Source of the DNA: Chara braunii
Lineage: Eukaryota; Streptophyta; Charophyceae; Charales; Characeae
Assembly (NCBI GenBank): GCA_003427395.1
Contig: BFEA01000179.1
Span: forward strand, 2,111,444 to 2,175,443
Reading direction: 5' to 3'
DNA: 64,000 bases
Shown piece after piece: positions 1-10,947 of the stretch. Numbering within the stretch: the first letter of the stretch is position 1; every line of letters starts with the position of its first letter. The notes below the pieces were generated by a model. The model made no database searches and was not told the origin of the DNA. It saw nothing but the letters and a program-made list of their open reading frames with translations. Both the position numbers and the translations under genes were made by a program.

Positions 1-547
1 TTTTTTTTTTTAACAAAAGGCTTGATCTATTGGTGGGGAGCTTCACCTGCTGGAAAACGGGTCCAGCGTCCCATATACAGAATGAGTACAAGATGAATGA
101 ATGAGGAAATTGAGGACAGGACTGAGACGCCTGCCAGCATTGATTGCTCTGGCCTCCAGAGGATTAACTGTGCAGGATTATTGACCCCAGGAAGGAACCT
201 CTTCATCCAAAATATCAGATGCCAGATATGTACTGCTGAAAAACTAGCTCCTCCCTGATTAAACAACGAAGGACCTCACGCAGAGGCTGTATTGGTTGCC
301 TGAGGCTGCATTGATTGCCTCAGATCTGAAATGTCTTGGAATATTCTGGAATATTCTGTTCCCGCACCCCATCCTATGTGTAGTCAACCCTTTTCTCCCA
401 GAGGGGCACCAGGAGTCAGGGCCATCTTTAAGTGTTGCTGCCTGATTCAAATGACAGAGGTGTAATGCAATCTCGGGGAGGGGGAGAGGAACATATAAGG
501 TGAAGAACAGATAAGTTGACCAGACGAGCACAATCCTGTCAAACCTG
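1..547 (-). other. LINE A 3' UTR and poly(A) tail
   Basis: The interval between the ORF2 stop at 548 and the T run at 1-11 (a poly(A) tail on the minus strand). I see no convincing coding content. The tail fixes the orientation of the element and shows it was made by reverse transcription of RNA. Confidence 0.7.
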
Positions 548-2101
548 TCACTCGGGGATTTCGACAAGAGCCAGTGGGTGAGGGGGGAAGGGATCAGGAA
601 AGTCTGTCGGTGGACGTAGCGGGAAGGAAGGTTCTATCGTCGTCCAGTCTTTAAAACGTAGCCGGTAATCCCGAACTACAACCCTCTCCTGCTGTTGGGC
701 CTCTTGCTTCCTACCACTCCATTCCACTCTAGCTATCCATCCTCCTTTCGTCCCTCCCAACCAGTTGGTACTGAAGGTGATGATAGCTCGTTCTATGTCT
801 CCTGACATTTGTAGCAGGTCCAACTTAGACTTCACTTCCTGCCATCTACTCGTTATTTCCAATTGGATTTGTTGTCGAATTTGGTCAGTTGTTTCTTCTC
901 CCTCCACCCTCACCCCCTCGAGTGCCATCAGGCATCTCTGCCACCAGAGTCCCCACAGTACTGCCCTGCGTCCCAGACTGTACATATTCTCCACAAAGGT
1001 TGGTTCTCCTTGTGCCTGTGGCCAATGGCCCAATAAAATGGCTCGCCAGGACCATGGCCATGGTAGGTCTGATATCATCTTTCTCCATATCCGATCCCAC
1101 CAGCGCCACGTGAGTTGTGCCGTAGGGCACTGCATAAAAATATGTTCTATGGTTTCGGCCCTTTTCCGGACGGGGAAGGCACTCAGGCATCGTGGACACC
1201 AGGGTACCGCTTGGCCTTTCTGTTCTAGATTTGTGTGATCTATCAGCAAGTCCATAGTGGGTAAACATCGATGTGTAATATGCCACTGCAGGGAGGATAT
1301 CTTAGCTGGTTTAGTTCTGCCCCCCTGGAACCACCGAATCGGTGTAAGCAGACTCCTATCTACTTCGAGGTGATTAGCCCATCGATCCATTATTACATCC
1401 TTTAGGGGACGTTTGGGCCTCAACAGCCTATACGTGGACTTGACCGAGAGCTTGTGCAGATAGGTGTAGCGGGGGGAATCTGTTCTACGTGTGGCCGGGG
1501 TCCATCTCCACTCCATTGGGTCCAGGGCCAAATGTTGGATGCCAATGTCCGGTTGAAAGGCGACCGCCTCTTCTCCTTCTCCCAGCACCCTGACCCTAAC
1601 CATATCGGTTTTGTCTCTCCATTCCAAGGGGTCTCGACTTCCCTGCAGTGAGCCTGTCTTATGGGCTGTGTACCATTCGATTAGGACCTCTTGGGCCCTA
1701 ACCATATGGATCGTTCCTATGCGGCCCCCCTCTCCTTTGGTGGCCACCCAGTCGTTCTCTCTGAAAATCGGGCCTTTTCTGAGGATTCTATACCACTCTA
1801 TGAGAATCGTCTCCAGTAGATTCTCCTGATTCTCCTCGGTGAAGTGACAGTACTTTAACCTGTTGTGCATCTGTTCCTCTGTCCTCCATCTTCTCAAGTT
1901 TGAGTCCCATAGGTCCCCGATCCGAGTTACCCCATTCTTTACCCATCCTTTCCAGGGGGATGTCGTGCTACACCTTATCTGCCCGTGCCTGTCCACTAGC
2001 CAGCGGTTTTCGAAGAGTGGCTGGTGATATATTTCTTCCCATCGTTCGGGGGGCTGCCTGTCGGGGAGAGGGAGTTTGCGCCAAGTCTTGAGTAAGGTGG
2101 G
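548..2101 (-). pseudogene. LINE A ORF2 C-terminal part: thumb/connection and zf-RVT
   Basis: This stretch continues in the same frame as the RT segment after an in-frame TGA at 2102-2104. It includes the plant LINE zf-RVT block: LSVKSTYRLL, then LQWHITHRCLPT, then a cysteine/histidine cluster with CPRC and later HIFMQC spaced as in zf-RVT domains, followed by WRWWDRIW. The tail is Trp-, Arg- and Pro-rich and ends at a stop at 548. Function in the family: nucleic-acid binding by the LINE ORF2 polyprotein during target-primed reverse transcription. There are no further stops within the segment. The only lesion separating it from the RT is the TGA. Confidence 0.85.
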
Positions 2102-4204
2102 TCAGAACTGGTCTATAATATCTTCCCCTTGGCCTCCCTCTATCTGCCATTTCCGAGGTATGCTCCAGTACCTGTCCTCCAGCCAGGTGAAGGGGTGTAT
2201 TTCGGGGGGAGCTGCCGGAGCCAGTCTGGCCAGATGTTCCAGCGCCAGAGTTTTCCACGGGCTGGCTATGGTTAGAATGAGTTTTTTGATCCACTGGAGC
2301 CGCAGGGCTTGTACTTGCGTAGCCGGATCTATGATCCCCAAGCCTCCTGTGGCTTTGGGCTGAATGATGGAGTCCCATGCTACCCTGCTAATTACGTTTG
2401 TTTGTTCATCGTCCCCCCTCCATAGGTAGGCAGCTATTTTTGCCTTTAGCCTCTGCAGTGCTTGCTTGCTTAAGGGCCACAACAAAGATTTGTACCATAT
2501 TGTTGCGAGCACTATATTATTTATTATCAACGCCCTACCGAAAAGGGAGGTGGTCTTATTCCGCACTGCGGCAAGTTTGGCCAGGGGCGGGGAGGTGATC
2601 CATTCGTCACTCATCGGAGGACGACCAATCGCTGTCATAGATACTCCTAGGATCCTCAATGGGGCCTCCAAGGGAAGCCAAGAAATGCGGGGGGTTTCCG
2701 GTGGCCGGCCTCCTTGGTAGTGGATCCACCATCCTTGCGTTTTATTTCCCCAGTTGACTTTCATGTCTGAGACTTGGGAGAACCTCTCCATCAGGCGTTG
2801 AATTTCCGCCATGTTAGACGTAGTAGCTTCTACCATGATTGTGAGGTCATCCGCAAAAAGGGAGCAGACCGGGACCGCCTCTTCCGGTATGTGGGCTATC
2901 TTTATTCTAGAGATATCCTTATTTGTCCGCAGGTTTGCCGCAAGGGCTTCCATGATAACCAGGAAAAGGAAGGGGGCGATGGGGTCCCCCTGACGGACCG
3001 ATCTTTCAAGTTTTATCGGAGGGGCCAGGGTTCCGTTAATCTGAATCGTAGTAGTGGCGTTCGCATCCAAGATACGCACCCACCTTCTGAACACCGGCCC
3101 AAAGTTAATTTTTTGCAAGCATTTGTCCAGGAAGAGCCAATCGACATGGTCATATGTCTTTTCAAAATCGATGAAGACCAATGCTGCGTTTTGTCTTGTG
3201 TGTCTGGCGAGTTGCAAGACCTCGTGGACTAGTAGGATATTCTCTTGGATATTCCGGCTGCGCATGAACCCTGTCTGGGCAGAATGTATAATATCCTCCA
3301 TCACGGGGATCATTCTATTCGCCAGTGCTTTAGCTAACATCTTATATGTCGCTGTGAGGAGGGTGATGGGCCTGTAGTTCCGAATATTCATCTTATCTCC
3401 TTTTTTGTATAGCAATGATAGTATGCCTTGTACCACCATTTCTTCCATTTCGCCTGACATCCATACTTCAGCATAATAGTCCATTAGGTCCTGATTCATC
3501 GTGTCCCATATAGTCTCCCAAAACTCCTTCGGGAGTCCATCCAGGCCTGGTGTTTTGTCTTCTTCCATTTGCATTAATGCTGTCCAAATTTCCTCCCTAG
3601 CTAGGGGCGCCTCCAGCTTTCCTTTTTGTTCTTCCGAGAGGGTCCCTTCCAACGGAGAGAGGAATTCTTCTATCTTCTGGTGTCGGGTTTCCTCCTCCAT
3701 TGGTGGTATGTGTGACGCAAAGAGGTCTTGGAAAAAGTCCCGAGTGATTTTGATGCACCGGGCTGATGTCACCGCAGGCTGTGCCTCGTCTGTTTCAGGA
3801 TCATGCAACGTTTCGATCGTGGCCCGTTTTGCCCTGATTTGGGCTATTCCAAAGAAATTCTTGTCCATTGTTCCATCTGAATCAAATTTGGATAGTTTTC
3901 CCTTAATCCTCGTGCCTTGCCATCGGTATTGAGCATGTCTTAAGAGCTGGTCTTTTAGAGTTTGTATTTGTGTTTGCCTCTCCACAGTTTCGGGAAGGTC
4001 TGGTCCATACGAGATTCCCTGCTGTTCTAGATCCACCAGCTGGTTCATGATTTCTATTTCTTGTTGATGGCACTGAGCCACAAAAAGTTTCGAGAATTCT
4101 TTGCATTTCTTGGATAGGAAAAAAAGTCCGTTGCTAAACCAGGTAATCTGAGAATGCAGCTCTGGACGACGCTCCTTCCAATAGGCCCACGATTGGCGCA
4201 GATG
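2102..4204 (-). pseudogene. LINE A ORF2 reverse transcriptase segment
   Basis: This segment runs in the same frame as the endonuclease, after an in-frame TAG at 4205-4207, and ends at the TGA at 2102. RT motifs appear in order: LLYKKGDKMNIRNYRPITLL (finger region); motif A in FIDFEKTYDHVDWLF with its catalytic Asp; motif B RQGDP; motif C LFADDLTI with both catalytic Asp; and a thumb with GVSMT and GRALIINN. The catalytic core looks intact. Role: target-primed reverse transcription of the element's own RNA. Because of the two nonsense codons this copy probably cannot make a full ORF2 protein without readthrough. Confidence 0.92.
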
Positions 4205-5122
4205 CTATTGGAAGGAGTCTAGTCGTGGTGTAGAAGTGTTCAGTTTATAATAGCCCGCCCCCTGGTCGGGGCGTTTCCGAAAGGTGAGAGCTGTCATGCA
4301 CATTTTGTGGTCCAGTCTCGGGAAGGGGCTGGCCGACAGAATTGCTGCGTGTGTGAGTGCTCCTTCCACCGCAAGTGAGAGGAGGATTAAGTCTATCCTG
4401 GAGCGCGATGGTCTGGTCGGATCATTATTGTGCTTTATGCAAGTGAACTGTCGTTCGGTGGGGAAAAAACGTCTAAAGGAGTCGAAAAGAGAGAGTGAAG
4501 AGCACAACTCCTCCAGCAATTGTTCGTCATTTTCTACCGATGCCATAGTGGAGGAGGGGATTCTCCATCGGTCTAACCACCTGTCCGGAGCGGCGTTAAA
4601 ATCTCCTGCCATGATCAGCGGGATGTCCTGTTGTATGTCTGGCTGGACCTTCTCCCTAATCTTATCAAAAAAGACTTGCCATTCCTGCGTTGTGTTCGGC
4701 GCATAAAGGCATATAATGCATACCACTTCTAGTTCCAGCATTCCCAATATTGACACCCACCTGCCTTCCTCTTCGTCCCGTTCCCATCTAATTACCTCAA
4801 GTCTTGAGTTTGGCGGAATCCATATCGCCACTCCGGCCCGCCCAGGACCAGGTGAGAACGCCTGAACGGACTGGTGAGGCCAGACCAGTTTGTGGGCCCT
4901 CCGGTGTGCCGGTGTGTCCATCAGATGCGTCTCTTGCACGCAGATGACGTCTGGCCACTCCCGTCCTCCCACTCCGCGCAACAGGTCCCACAAGGCCTGT
5001 GTTTTTTCTGGGTTTGGGGAGGCGAGGCCATTGGCGTTGTTGGAGCGCAAATCTAGGTCCACTGTTTGCAACGTGCGCTTCCATGCTCTGTTTTTTCCGT
5101 AAAGAGTGCCTACCCAGTCCAT
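4205..5122 (-). pseudogene. LINE A ORF2 APE-type endonuclease segment
   Basis: I take the ATG at 5122 as start; a GTG two codons upstream is possible, but the frame closes at the ORF1 TAA at 5156. APE/exonuclease III motifs are in order: SNNANGLASP (Asn), VICVQETHL (catalytic Glu), LYAPN (Tyr), MAGDFNA (Asp and Asn), SRIDLILLS (Asp) and a terminal DHK (His). All the expected catalytic positions are visible, so the domain looks functional. It would nick the target DNA to prime reverse transcription. The segment ends at a TAG at 4205-4207, after which the same frame stays open for about 700 codons, so this is one ORF2 split by a nonsense codon. Confidence 0.92.
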
Positions 5123-5155
5123 TGCCACCGTGCGTAAGAGGCTGGCTATGTTCTT

Positions 5156-7294
5156 TTAGAAGCGGCACCAGCTTTGCCGGTCCCAGGCAACCTCGTTATT
5201 GAAAATGTTTTTTAGCAGGATCCTACATAAGCAGGTAAGCAAGTCATCCCCGGACCATGCGTGGCTGGGTTTTACCTTGAGACTTTGTAGTTCAAGCAGC
5301 GCATTGTGTGAGACCCAAGTAAGGCCCGCCTCTTTCTGCTCTTCAAACAATACATAGATGTCCCAATCTGCAATCTTGTTGGGACCTCCTGAGGCTATTA
5401 GGGTGGCGGTGGCTCCGGGTTCAAAATGATTTTGAATATAGGCTTTCACTTCCCCTCGGCCAAACCCCCCGGGATCATCCTGTCGCCAGCCTTTGAGGGT
5501 TACCCCCCCAAAGCTCGGAGTGTATTCGTTGTGTTCTGCATGCGAAAGCCCCAGCTCCCATTTTCCTCCCTCTTTTCTTACTGGTAAGACCAAGGCCTTG
5601 TTACCTTTTGATAGAGGGGCGTCCTGACGACCCTTCTCTACCAGATGTCGTAGCTTAGTTCTTTTGGATGGTTCGGGGGTATCAGTCTGGTCGGTTCGCT
5701 CCAGTTCGCCCCCTATTAGCTCTTGGCTTTCTGTTTGTGGAACTTCCTCCCCTGGCCATGCTTCTGGTTCGTGTGTTTGCTGTGGCGTCTGGGCGTGCAT
5801 GTCTTTCTGCGCCTCCTCCGCCCCTTGTTCTGTCTCCTGGGATGGACTCTGAAACTGGCCCTGTACAATGTGCCATATCCGACCAAGAACAATGTACCAG
5901 CTTTCGTGGCCCTCCAAGCCTTGGTCCAGTGCTAGTTTCAAGGTCGAGCTGTTGTCGAACATTTCAAAAAGGTGGACATAGGCGGAGTCCCAGAAAGACA
6001 GTGCCAAATTCGGGTGCAGCGGCTTGAGGTGGTCTATCAGCCAGTCCCCCAGCGCTCTGAGCTTTGTTTCTACGTCTCCCTGGCCTAGGGGATACTCTTG
6101 CTGTTCAGTGCCCGTGTCAGACATTTCCACATCCGGGGGGGGGTGGGGGTATCCTCTACGTCCATTGGCTGTGGTCCGAATGCCTGGCCCAGCGGGTCTG
6201 TGGCTTCGCTGTTTCCCCATTTTGGCCAAGGGAGGTGTTGCATTTCGTTTCTGCTTCCTTCTGCACCTTTTCTTTTCGGTTCTCTGCTTTGCCCTCTGTC
6301 GGCTGAATGTCCCCTTGTACCATCTTTTGTACCATCTCCCCCCCCCCTGCAAGTTCGTTCCCCTGAACCATTTCTTGTACCATCTTCCCCCCCCTTGCAA
6401 GTTCGTTCCCCTTCTGTTCCCCCTCTATTGGCCTTTCCGGCTTCTCTTTTTCCTTTTCCTCTTCCGCAACCGTCTGGGGGCTGTAGCGGTTTGCTGTCTC
6501 TTGTCGCACAGCATTCAGTTTGAGGGGTTTGAGAGGGAGGTCTCTTGTGTCTTTCCTTCCTTTTGAGTGTCCTTTTAAGCCCACTTTCTTTGATGACGGG
6601 GCTTGCTTCCACACCTCAGTTGAATCTGTGCTTACAAGAAAGTCCTGAGGGTTGGGTTCTTTTCCCCCCTCGCTCCTTGGTTCTTGCTGGATTTGTGGGG
6701 GAGGGGGGGGGGTTCGCGGGAGGTGTCCACTTGGCTTGTCCATGTGCTTTTCCACCGATTGCGGCGGGGCCCACTCCTTGGGGGGGTTTGTTTTCCAGTT
6801 GACTTCCTCCTTCCCTTCCCATTCCCATCCTCTCACTCCCCCTCCCTGTTTTGGCTCGTCTATGTATGCCCACCCTTCGTGATCGGGGTCGTAAGGAAAA
6901 ACGCACTGGCTGTCGTGAGATTATCCAGTGGGATTTCGATTCCTTGTTCATCTTCTTCCGTCCCCTGTCCCCCCCTCCTGACTTTAAGTGTTGTGCCGTT
7001 GTAAGGACCCTTCAGTTTTTCAGCCCAGGAGGAGGAAGAAGATGCTGGCGCTGGTTGGGCATCGACCCTTTCCTTCATCTCCTTCAGTTCTGTTTGTTTG
7101 CTTGCTGTTGAGCCCGCCGGGCTGGTTTCTCCCTGCGCATGTTCCTTTCCCCTGTTTCCAGAGTCAGCGACAGCGGTGGTTTGTATTGGTTTTGGGATGT
7201 AGTGGCCTTTCCCTCTGTGCTGTCTCATCGCTCCTTGATACAAAATTGTTTCCCCCTTCTTTCTATTCCTGGCTGCGTTTTTGATTGGGGCCAT
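5156..7294 (-). pseudogene. LINE A ORF1 (gag-like), with frame changes
   Basis: The ATG at 7294 opens a Lys/Arg-rich N-terminus (MAPIKNAARNRKKG). The reading frame switches near 6840-6860 into a Pro/Lys/Glu-rich stretch (6836 to about 6350) and then back into the first frame, which stays open to a TAA at 5156. The C-terminal part holds two Trp-rich blocks (about residues 110-180 and 280-400 of the last segment). I do not see a zinc knuckle and cannot assign an RRM. The role expected from position is RNA binding and RNP formation. ORF2 starts 33 nt past the TAA in the same frame. Both frame switches lie in or near G/C homopolymer runs, so slippage or sequencing error could explain them. Confidence 0.7.
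6327..6422 (-). repeat. 48-bp tandem duplication inside LINE A ORF1
   Basis: Two units start at 6327 and 6375, 48 bp (16 codons) apart. Each contains TTGTACCATC, a C run of 8-10 and TGCAAGTTCGTTCCCC. In one minus-strand frame they encode a repeated GGGRWYK unit, in another a NELA/MVQ unit. The homopolymer C runs coincide with the ORF1 frame switch. Confidence 0.75.
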
Positions 7295-7377
7295 CTGTGT
7301 TATATCTACGCCTAGAGCAAGATAGAAACTGGAGAGCCTGTCTTGCCTTGCCTAGTTGTCTTGTGTCTTCCTGGTAG

Positions 7378-8162
7378 GGGGGCCGCTCAGAGAGATTTCG
7401 CTCCTACCGTGCCACAGTACCCCCGCCGCAGCAAAAGGTGACTGACCTATACCACAAGGACCTATACCGCAAGGAGACTGACTGATTGCTCTACCTGTCA
7501 CCGAGATTGGGGAGTGAAAAGGATTGAAAAAGAGGGCTGAAAAGGGGGAGATGACTCCAAAAGGACAAGGAGACTGACTGAAAGCTATGGGGGCCACTCA
7601 GAGAGATTTCACTCCTACCGTGCCACGATGCCCCTGACGCAGCAGAAGGTGACTGACCTACACCGCAGGGAGACTGACTGATTGCTCTACCCGTCACCGA
7701 GAAGGATCGAAAAAAATCGAAAAAAAACTTCCAAAGACAGCGGTCATTTCCGGGAAACGTGCCTCAGGAAAACAAGGGGGGGAGACCGTCAAGAAGAGAG
7801 AGGAAAGAGGGGAGATGACTCCAAAAGGACAAGGGGACTGACTGATTGCTATGCCCGTCACCGAGAGAGGAGTGAGAAGAACCAAAAACCGAAAAAAACT
7901 TCCAAAAAGCTTCCAAAAAATACAACAAGCATTCACCACGGTACAATTCCAAAAACAGACGGCAGTCAATGGAAGGGTCTGGGAGCAGGGGGAACGAACG
8001 GCGACAAGCAGAGAGAGAAAAGGGGATAAAGGGCATGCAGCAGAAGGGGGGAAAACGTCGAGAAGAGAGAGCAAGAGGACGCAGGACATGCAGCAGAGTC
8101 AGGCAGCGGTAATTTCCGGGAAACGCGCCTCACGACAAAAAAAAAAAAAAAAAAAAAAAAAA
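7378..8162. repeat. Mosaic of short direct repeats, possible LINE A 5' UTR, ending in an A26 tract
   Basis: Several blocks recur. CTCAGAGAGATTT plus CTCCTACCGTGCCAC occurs at 7385 and 7595. ACTGACTGATTGCT plus CCGTCACCGAG occurs at about 7470, 7672 and 7836. GGGGAGATGACTCCAAAAGG occurs at about 7545 and 7809. ATTTCCGGGAAACG occurs at about 7745 and 8111. The spacings differ (about 165-365 bp), so this is a shuffled rather than a simple array. It ends with A26 at 8137-8162. Its position upstream of ORF1 suggests repeated promoter monomers, but this is inference. Confidence 0.6.
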
Positions 8163-9000
8163 GGTCAAAGAGAGCAGCGCGATATTGTCTGATTTACCCG
8201 GGCTTTCTCACTATATCTTCAGCCGTCTTCCTCCTCGGATGGGGATCTGCCACCGAGGCCCCTGAGGAAGGCGGCTGTCTTGACTTGTAGCGTGTTCCTG
8301 GCTGTCGTTCCCCGTATTCAGTCGTGTCGGCGCCTTTTTGCCCCAATTTTCTCCTCCACTCGCCTTTCTGTCCTTAGCTTCCTTTCTGTTCTATGCCTTT
8401 CTCGCCTGCTGCCTCTCCTTTTCTTTTGTTTGGTTTCCCCCTCACCTCCTACGATCCCCTTTTTTTCCCCCTTTTTTGTGGTTGCACTTCACTTTTGTTA
8501 CTTCGCGTCTCCCATCGTCCTCTGTGTTTGCGCGCCCGTGTCAATCCGTTGTCCCGCTTCGTTGCGTCGGCCGCCCGCGCTCCGGCCCACTTCGTTGCGT
8601 CGGGTGCCCTCGCTCCTCTATCCCCGACTATGGCCTTTACCATCTCATCGCGGTCGGGGCGGCTTGCTCACCTTTCTGGCTTCAGTCACCTGTCCTTGTC
8701 GTGTCCTCCTCGCTTGCCGTTGCTGACTCTCCTGTACTTGGATTTCTCCTCCCCTCCTTTTTTTGAGAGGTTGGATTTTGCTTCTTCGTGCCTCCTGGTT
8801 ACCAGCTCACGTCAATTCATTCTCCCTCTTTGTTGTGCCAGCCCCTCGCGTTCCTCTGCCCTCGGCCAGCTATGGCCGCTGCCACCGCATCGTGGCAGGG
8901 GCAGAGTCAAACGCCCAAGGGGAGGTTTACACGTGGCAGTCATCGCTGACCGCCCCCGTGATTGTCTGCTCTAATTTTGGGTGAATGCAAATTATGGATT
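8163..9000. other. Pyrimidine-rich non-coding stretch
   Basis: C/T-rich sequence open in several frames only because of composition. CTTCGTTGCGTCGG is duplicated at about 8556 and 8587. I see no protein family. Confidence 0.5.
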
Positions 9001-10820
9001 GAAGCATTTGTTGGGGCTCGTACTGATTGTTGAGGGATTCATTGAGTTGGATCAAAAAGAGTTGCAAACACGATGTGGTCCGTTCCACCAAGAGTCCATT
9101 CGATGGTGACCTAATTGACTGGAGTCTTAGGTTACAGAAACGTTTGAATTAAATCCATACCATAAGAAAGATCAAATATCCTGATGAGTTGATGGGACTT
9201 AGACAGGACAGTTTCTGGGTGGTTCTTTGCAAAATTCTCTTTCTTTCTCATAAGAGATGGCATGTGCTCTTGATACAATTGTAATGTTATAGATTTGCCT
9301 CACTCGTGGAATTGTTGCTCCAGATGTACATTTTTGTTGTCGCTTCATGGACAGCGAGGTGCAACTTCCAGTACCATGCCATGGCTTCATTTCTGCAGGG
9401 TGTTTGATCAGTTTGGCCTTGGATACTATCCGTGACACTGCAACGAGTCGAACGGGCAATCTCAGACTTAATAGCAGGATAATGTCTTTGCCTCTGCAAC
9501 TGTTACACTGTTCAAGAGTGGAACCATACCAGTAGTGATGTCCACCCCACTCATGCGTCCCTTCTGCTTCATGACACGACTTGAAACCATCCAGCTGGCA
9601 GCAGCACAGCCTTCCATACGGGCATTCTCCTCAACAGTCTGACTGCTTGTGGATGCAGCCACAAAATCCGAACATTCTCTAGGCCAATTACTATGCTGGT
9701 GACTGATCCAGCTTCAAGGGTCTGTCTACATATCAGAGGTCACATGCTGGAGGAGTGAAAAGAAATTAAGTGCCCGCAGAGCCGGTTACAGTGTGGTGCA
9801 TTAATGAAGGGAGAAAAGGGATTTGACTCATTTGAGCCCTTCAACCTATGGCTTTGGGGACCATTGCTCTAGCATTCCAACTGTTCTCCTCACACAACAA
9901 AGGCTGATTGGTTACTGTCCACTGGAAGTGACTGTTGGGGCTCATTACTTCAGGATTAGGTTGCTGCCACTGTGCTTTTGCGCGGATTTGCATGGGTCGC
10001 TTGCTGGGATTAGCTCAGTGTGTGGATGCGATGGTTTATTGATGTGTTCACAAGGCGTGTTGCTCTGCTGGGTTGTTGCGTGCCATAAGGCGTTAAACAG
10101 ATGCTGTGGTAGAAGTAAATTATCACAGATTTTGTGCAAAATAGACCAGGCCAATGAACTCTTTTGCCTCTTGTGTGTGACAAGCAGCTAAACATATTGT
10201 CTCTGCTGCACTCAGAGGGCTCAACTGAAGGGATCTGCGTAGGAAAAATAGTGTGAGATATCCCAAAGGTTTTGTCATATGGTTCTGCCATATGGAGAAG
10301 GCGCTTTGCAGTATGTATTATATTGCCCTTTCATGGATAAGAAGCAATTAAGACGAGGATGAAGGAGGGGAAGGTGGAACGGAGAGCAGTGGAAGGCACG
10401 AGAGGAAAAAGGTGCTCCAAGAACAGGCTGCACTTTATTCTTAGGCCCATCCAATAAAACCATCGTGCAGCAGCCACACATAGACTTGGCACAGGCGCAG
10501 CAAGAGTGATGGGACAGATTGGGCAGGGGATTGTTTCACCCATTCTTGACTACCGGTAGTAGGGACTGCACACTAGGTTGAAACCCTGGGTTTGGGGCTG
10601 CTGGTGTTGTATGCAAGTTGTGTAGATTGGATTGTGAACTGGGGTTTTCTGCTGGAGGTGTGTTTGTGAACTGCAGTATCCTTTTGAGCTCATAGTGCAT
10701 GTTCTGCTTTCCATTATCCCCATCTGTCCTCTTGATCATACTTTTTGACTGCCTTTCTTGGCCTCCATCCACCAATGTCCTCTAGGGAGCAATTCTGTTT
10801 ACATTCCCATCTTATGAATG
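9001..10820. other. Unannotated interval
   Basis: Only short overlapping reading frames on both strands, with no recognisable motif, RNA gene or repeat. Confidence 0.4.
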
Positions 10821-10947
10821 TGCAATCAGACTCGCTTTCATTCACACGCAATTGTTTGCATGCATGAGAGTGTGAATGAAAGCGAGTCTGATTGCATCAA
10901 ACTGTTTGCATGCATGTAAAGTGTGAATGAAAGCGAGGCTGATTGCA
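10821..10947. repeat. 27-bp perfect inverted repeat plus a third direct copy
   Basis: Positions 10821-10847 are the exact reverse complement of 10870-10896, with a 22-nt spacer containing TGCATGCA. A third copy at 10921-10947 matches the second with one change, and the TTTGCATGCATG spacer is also repeated, so the right half is a 51-bp tandem duplication. It can form a long hairpin in either of two registers. Confidence 0.9.

Larger units (their letters stand above)
1..7294 (-). mobile_element. L1-like LINE (non-LTR retrotransposon), near full length, copy A
   Basis: Read on the minus strand the order is ORF1, ORF2 with APE endonuclease, reverse transcriptase and a C-terminal CCHC-type zf-RVT region, a 3' UTR of about 0.5 kb, then an A tail (T run at 1-11). 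This is the plant L1-type plan. ORF1 (after about 6400) and ORF2 lie in the same reading frame, separated by one TAA. The 5' limit is uncertain; repeats at 7.38-8.16 kb may be its 5' UTR. The 3' target-site duplication would lie outside the window. The few lesions suggest a fairly young copy. Confidence 0.88.

Noticed and set aside
8280-8974. Overlapping plus frames of 140-190 codons
   Set aside because: C/T-rich composition keeps several frames open at once; residues are Ser/Pro/Leu/Phe-rich without motifs.
9199-9662. Overlapping minus frames suspected as a processed gene
   Set aside because: Frames conflict and I recognise no domain.
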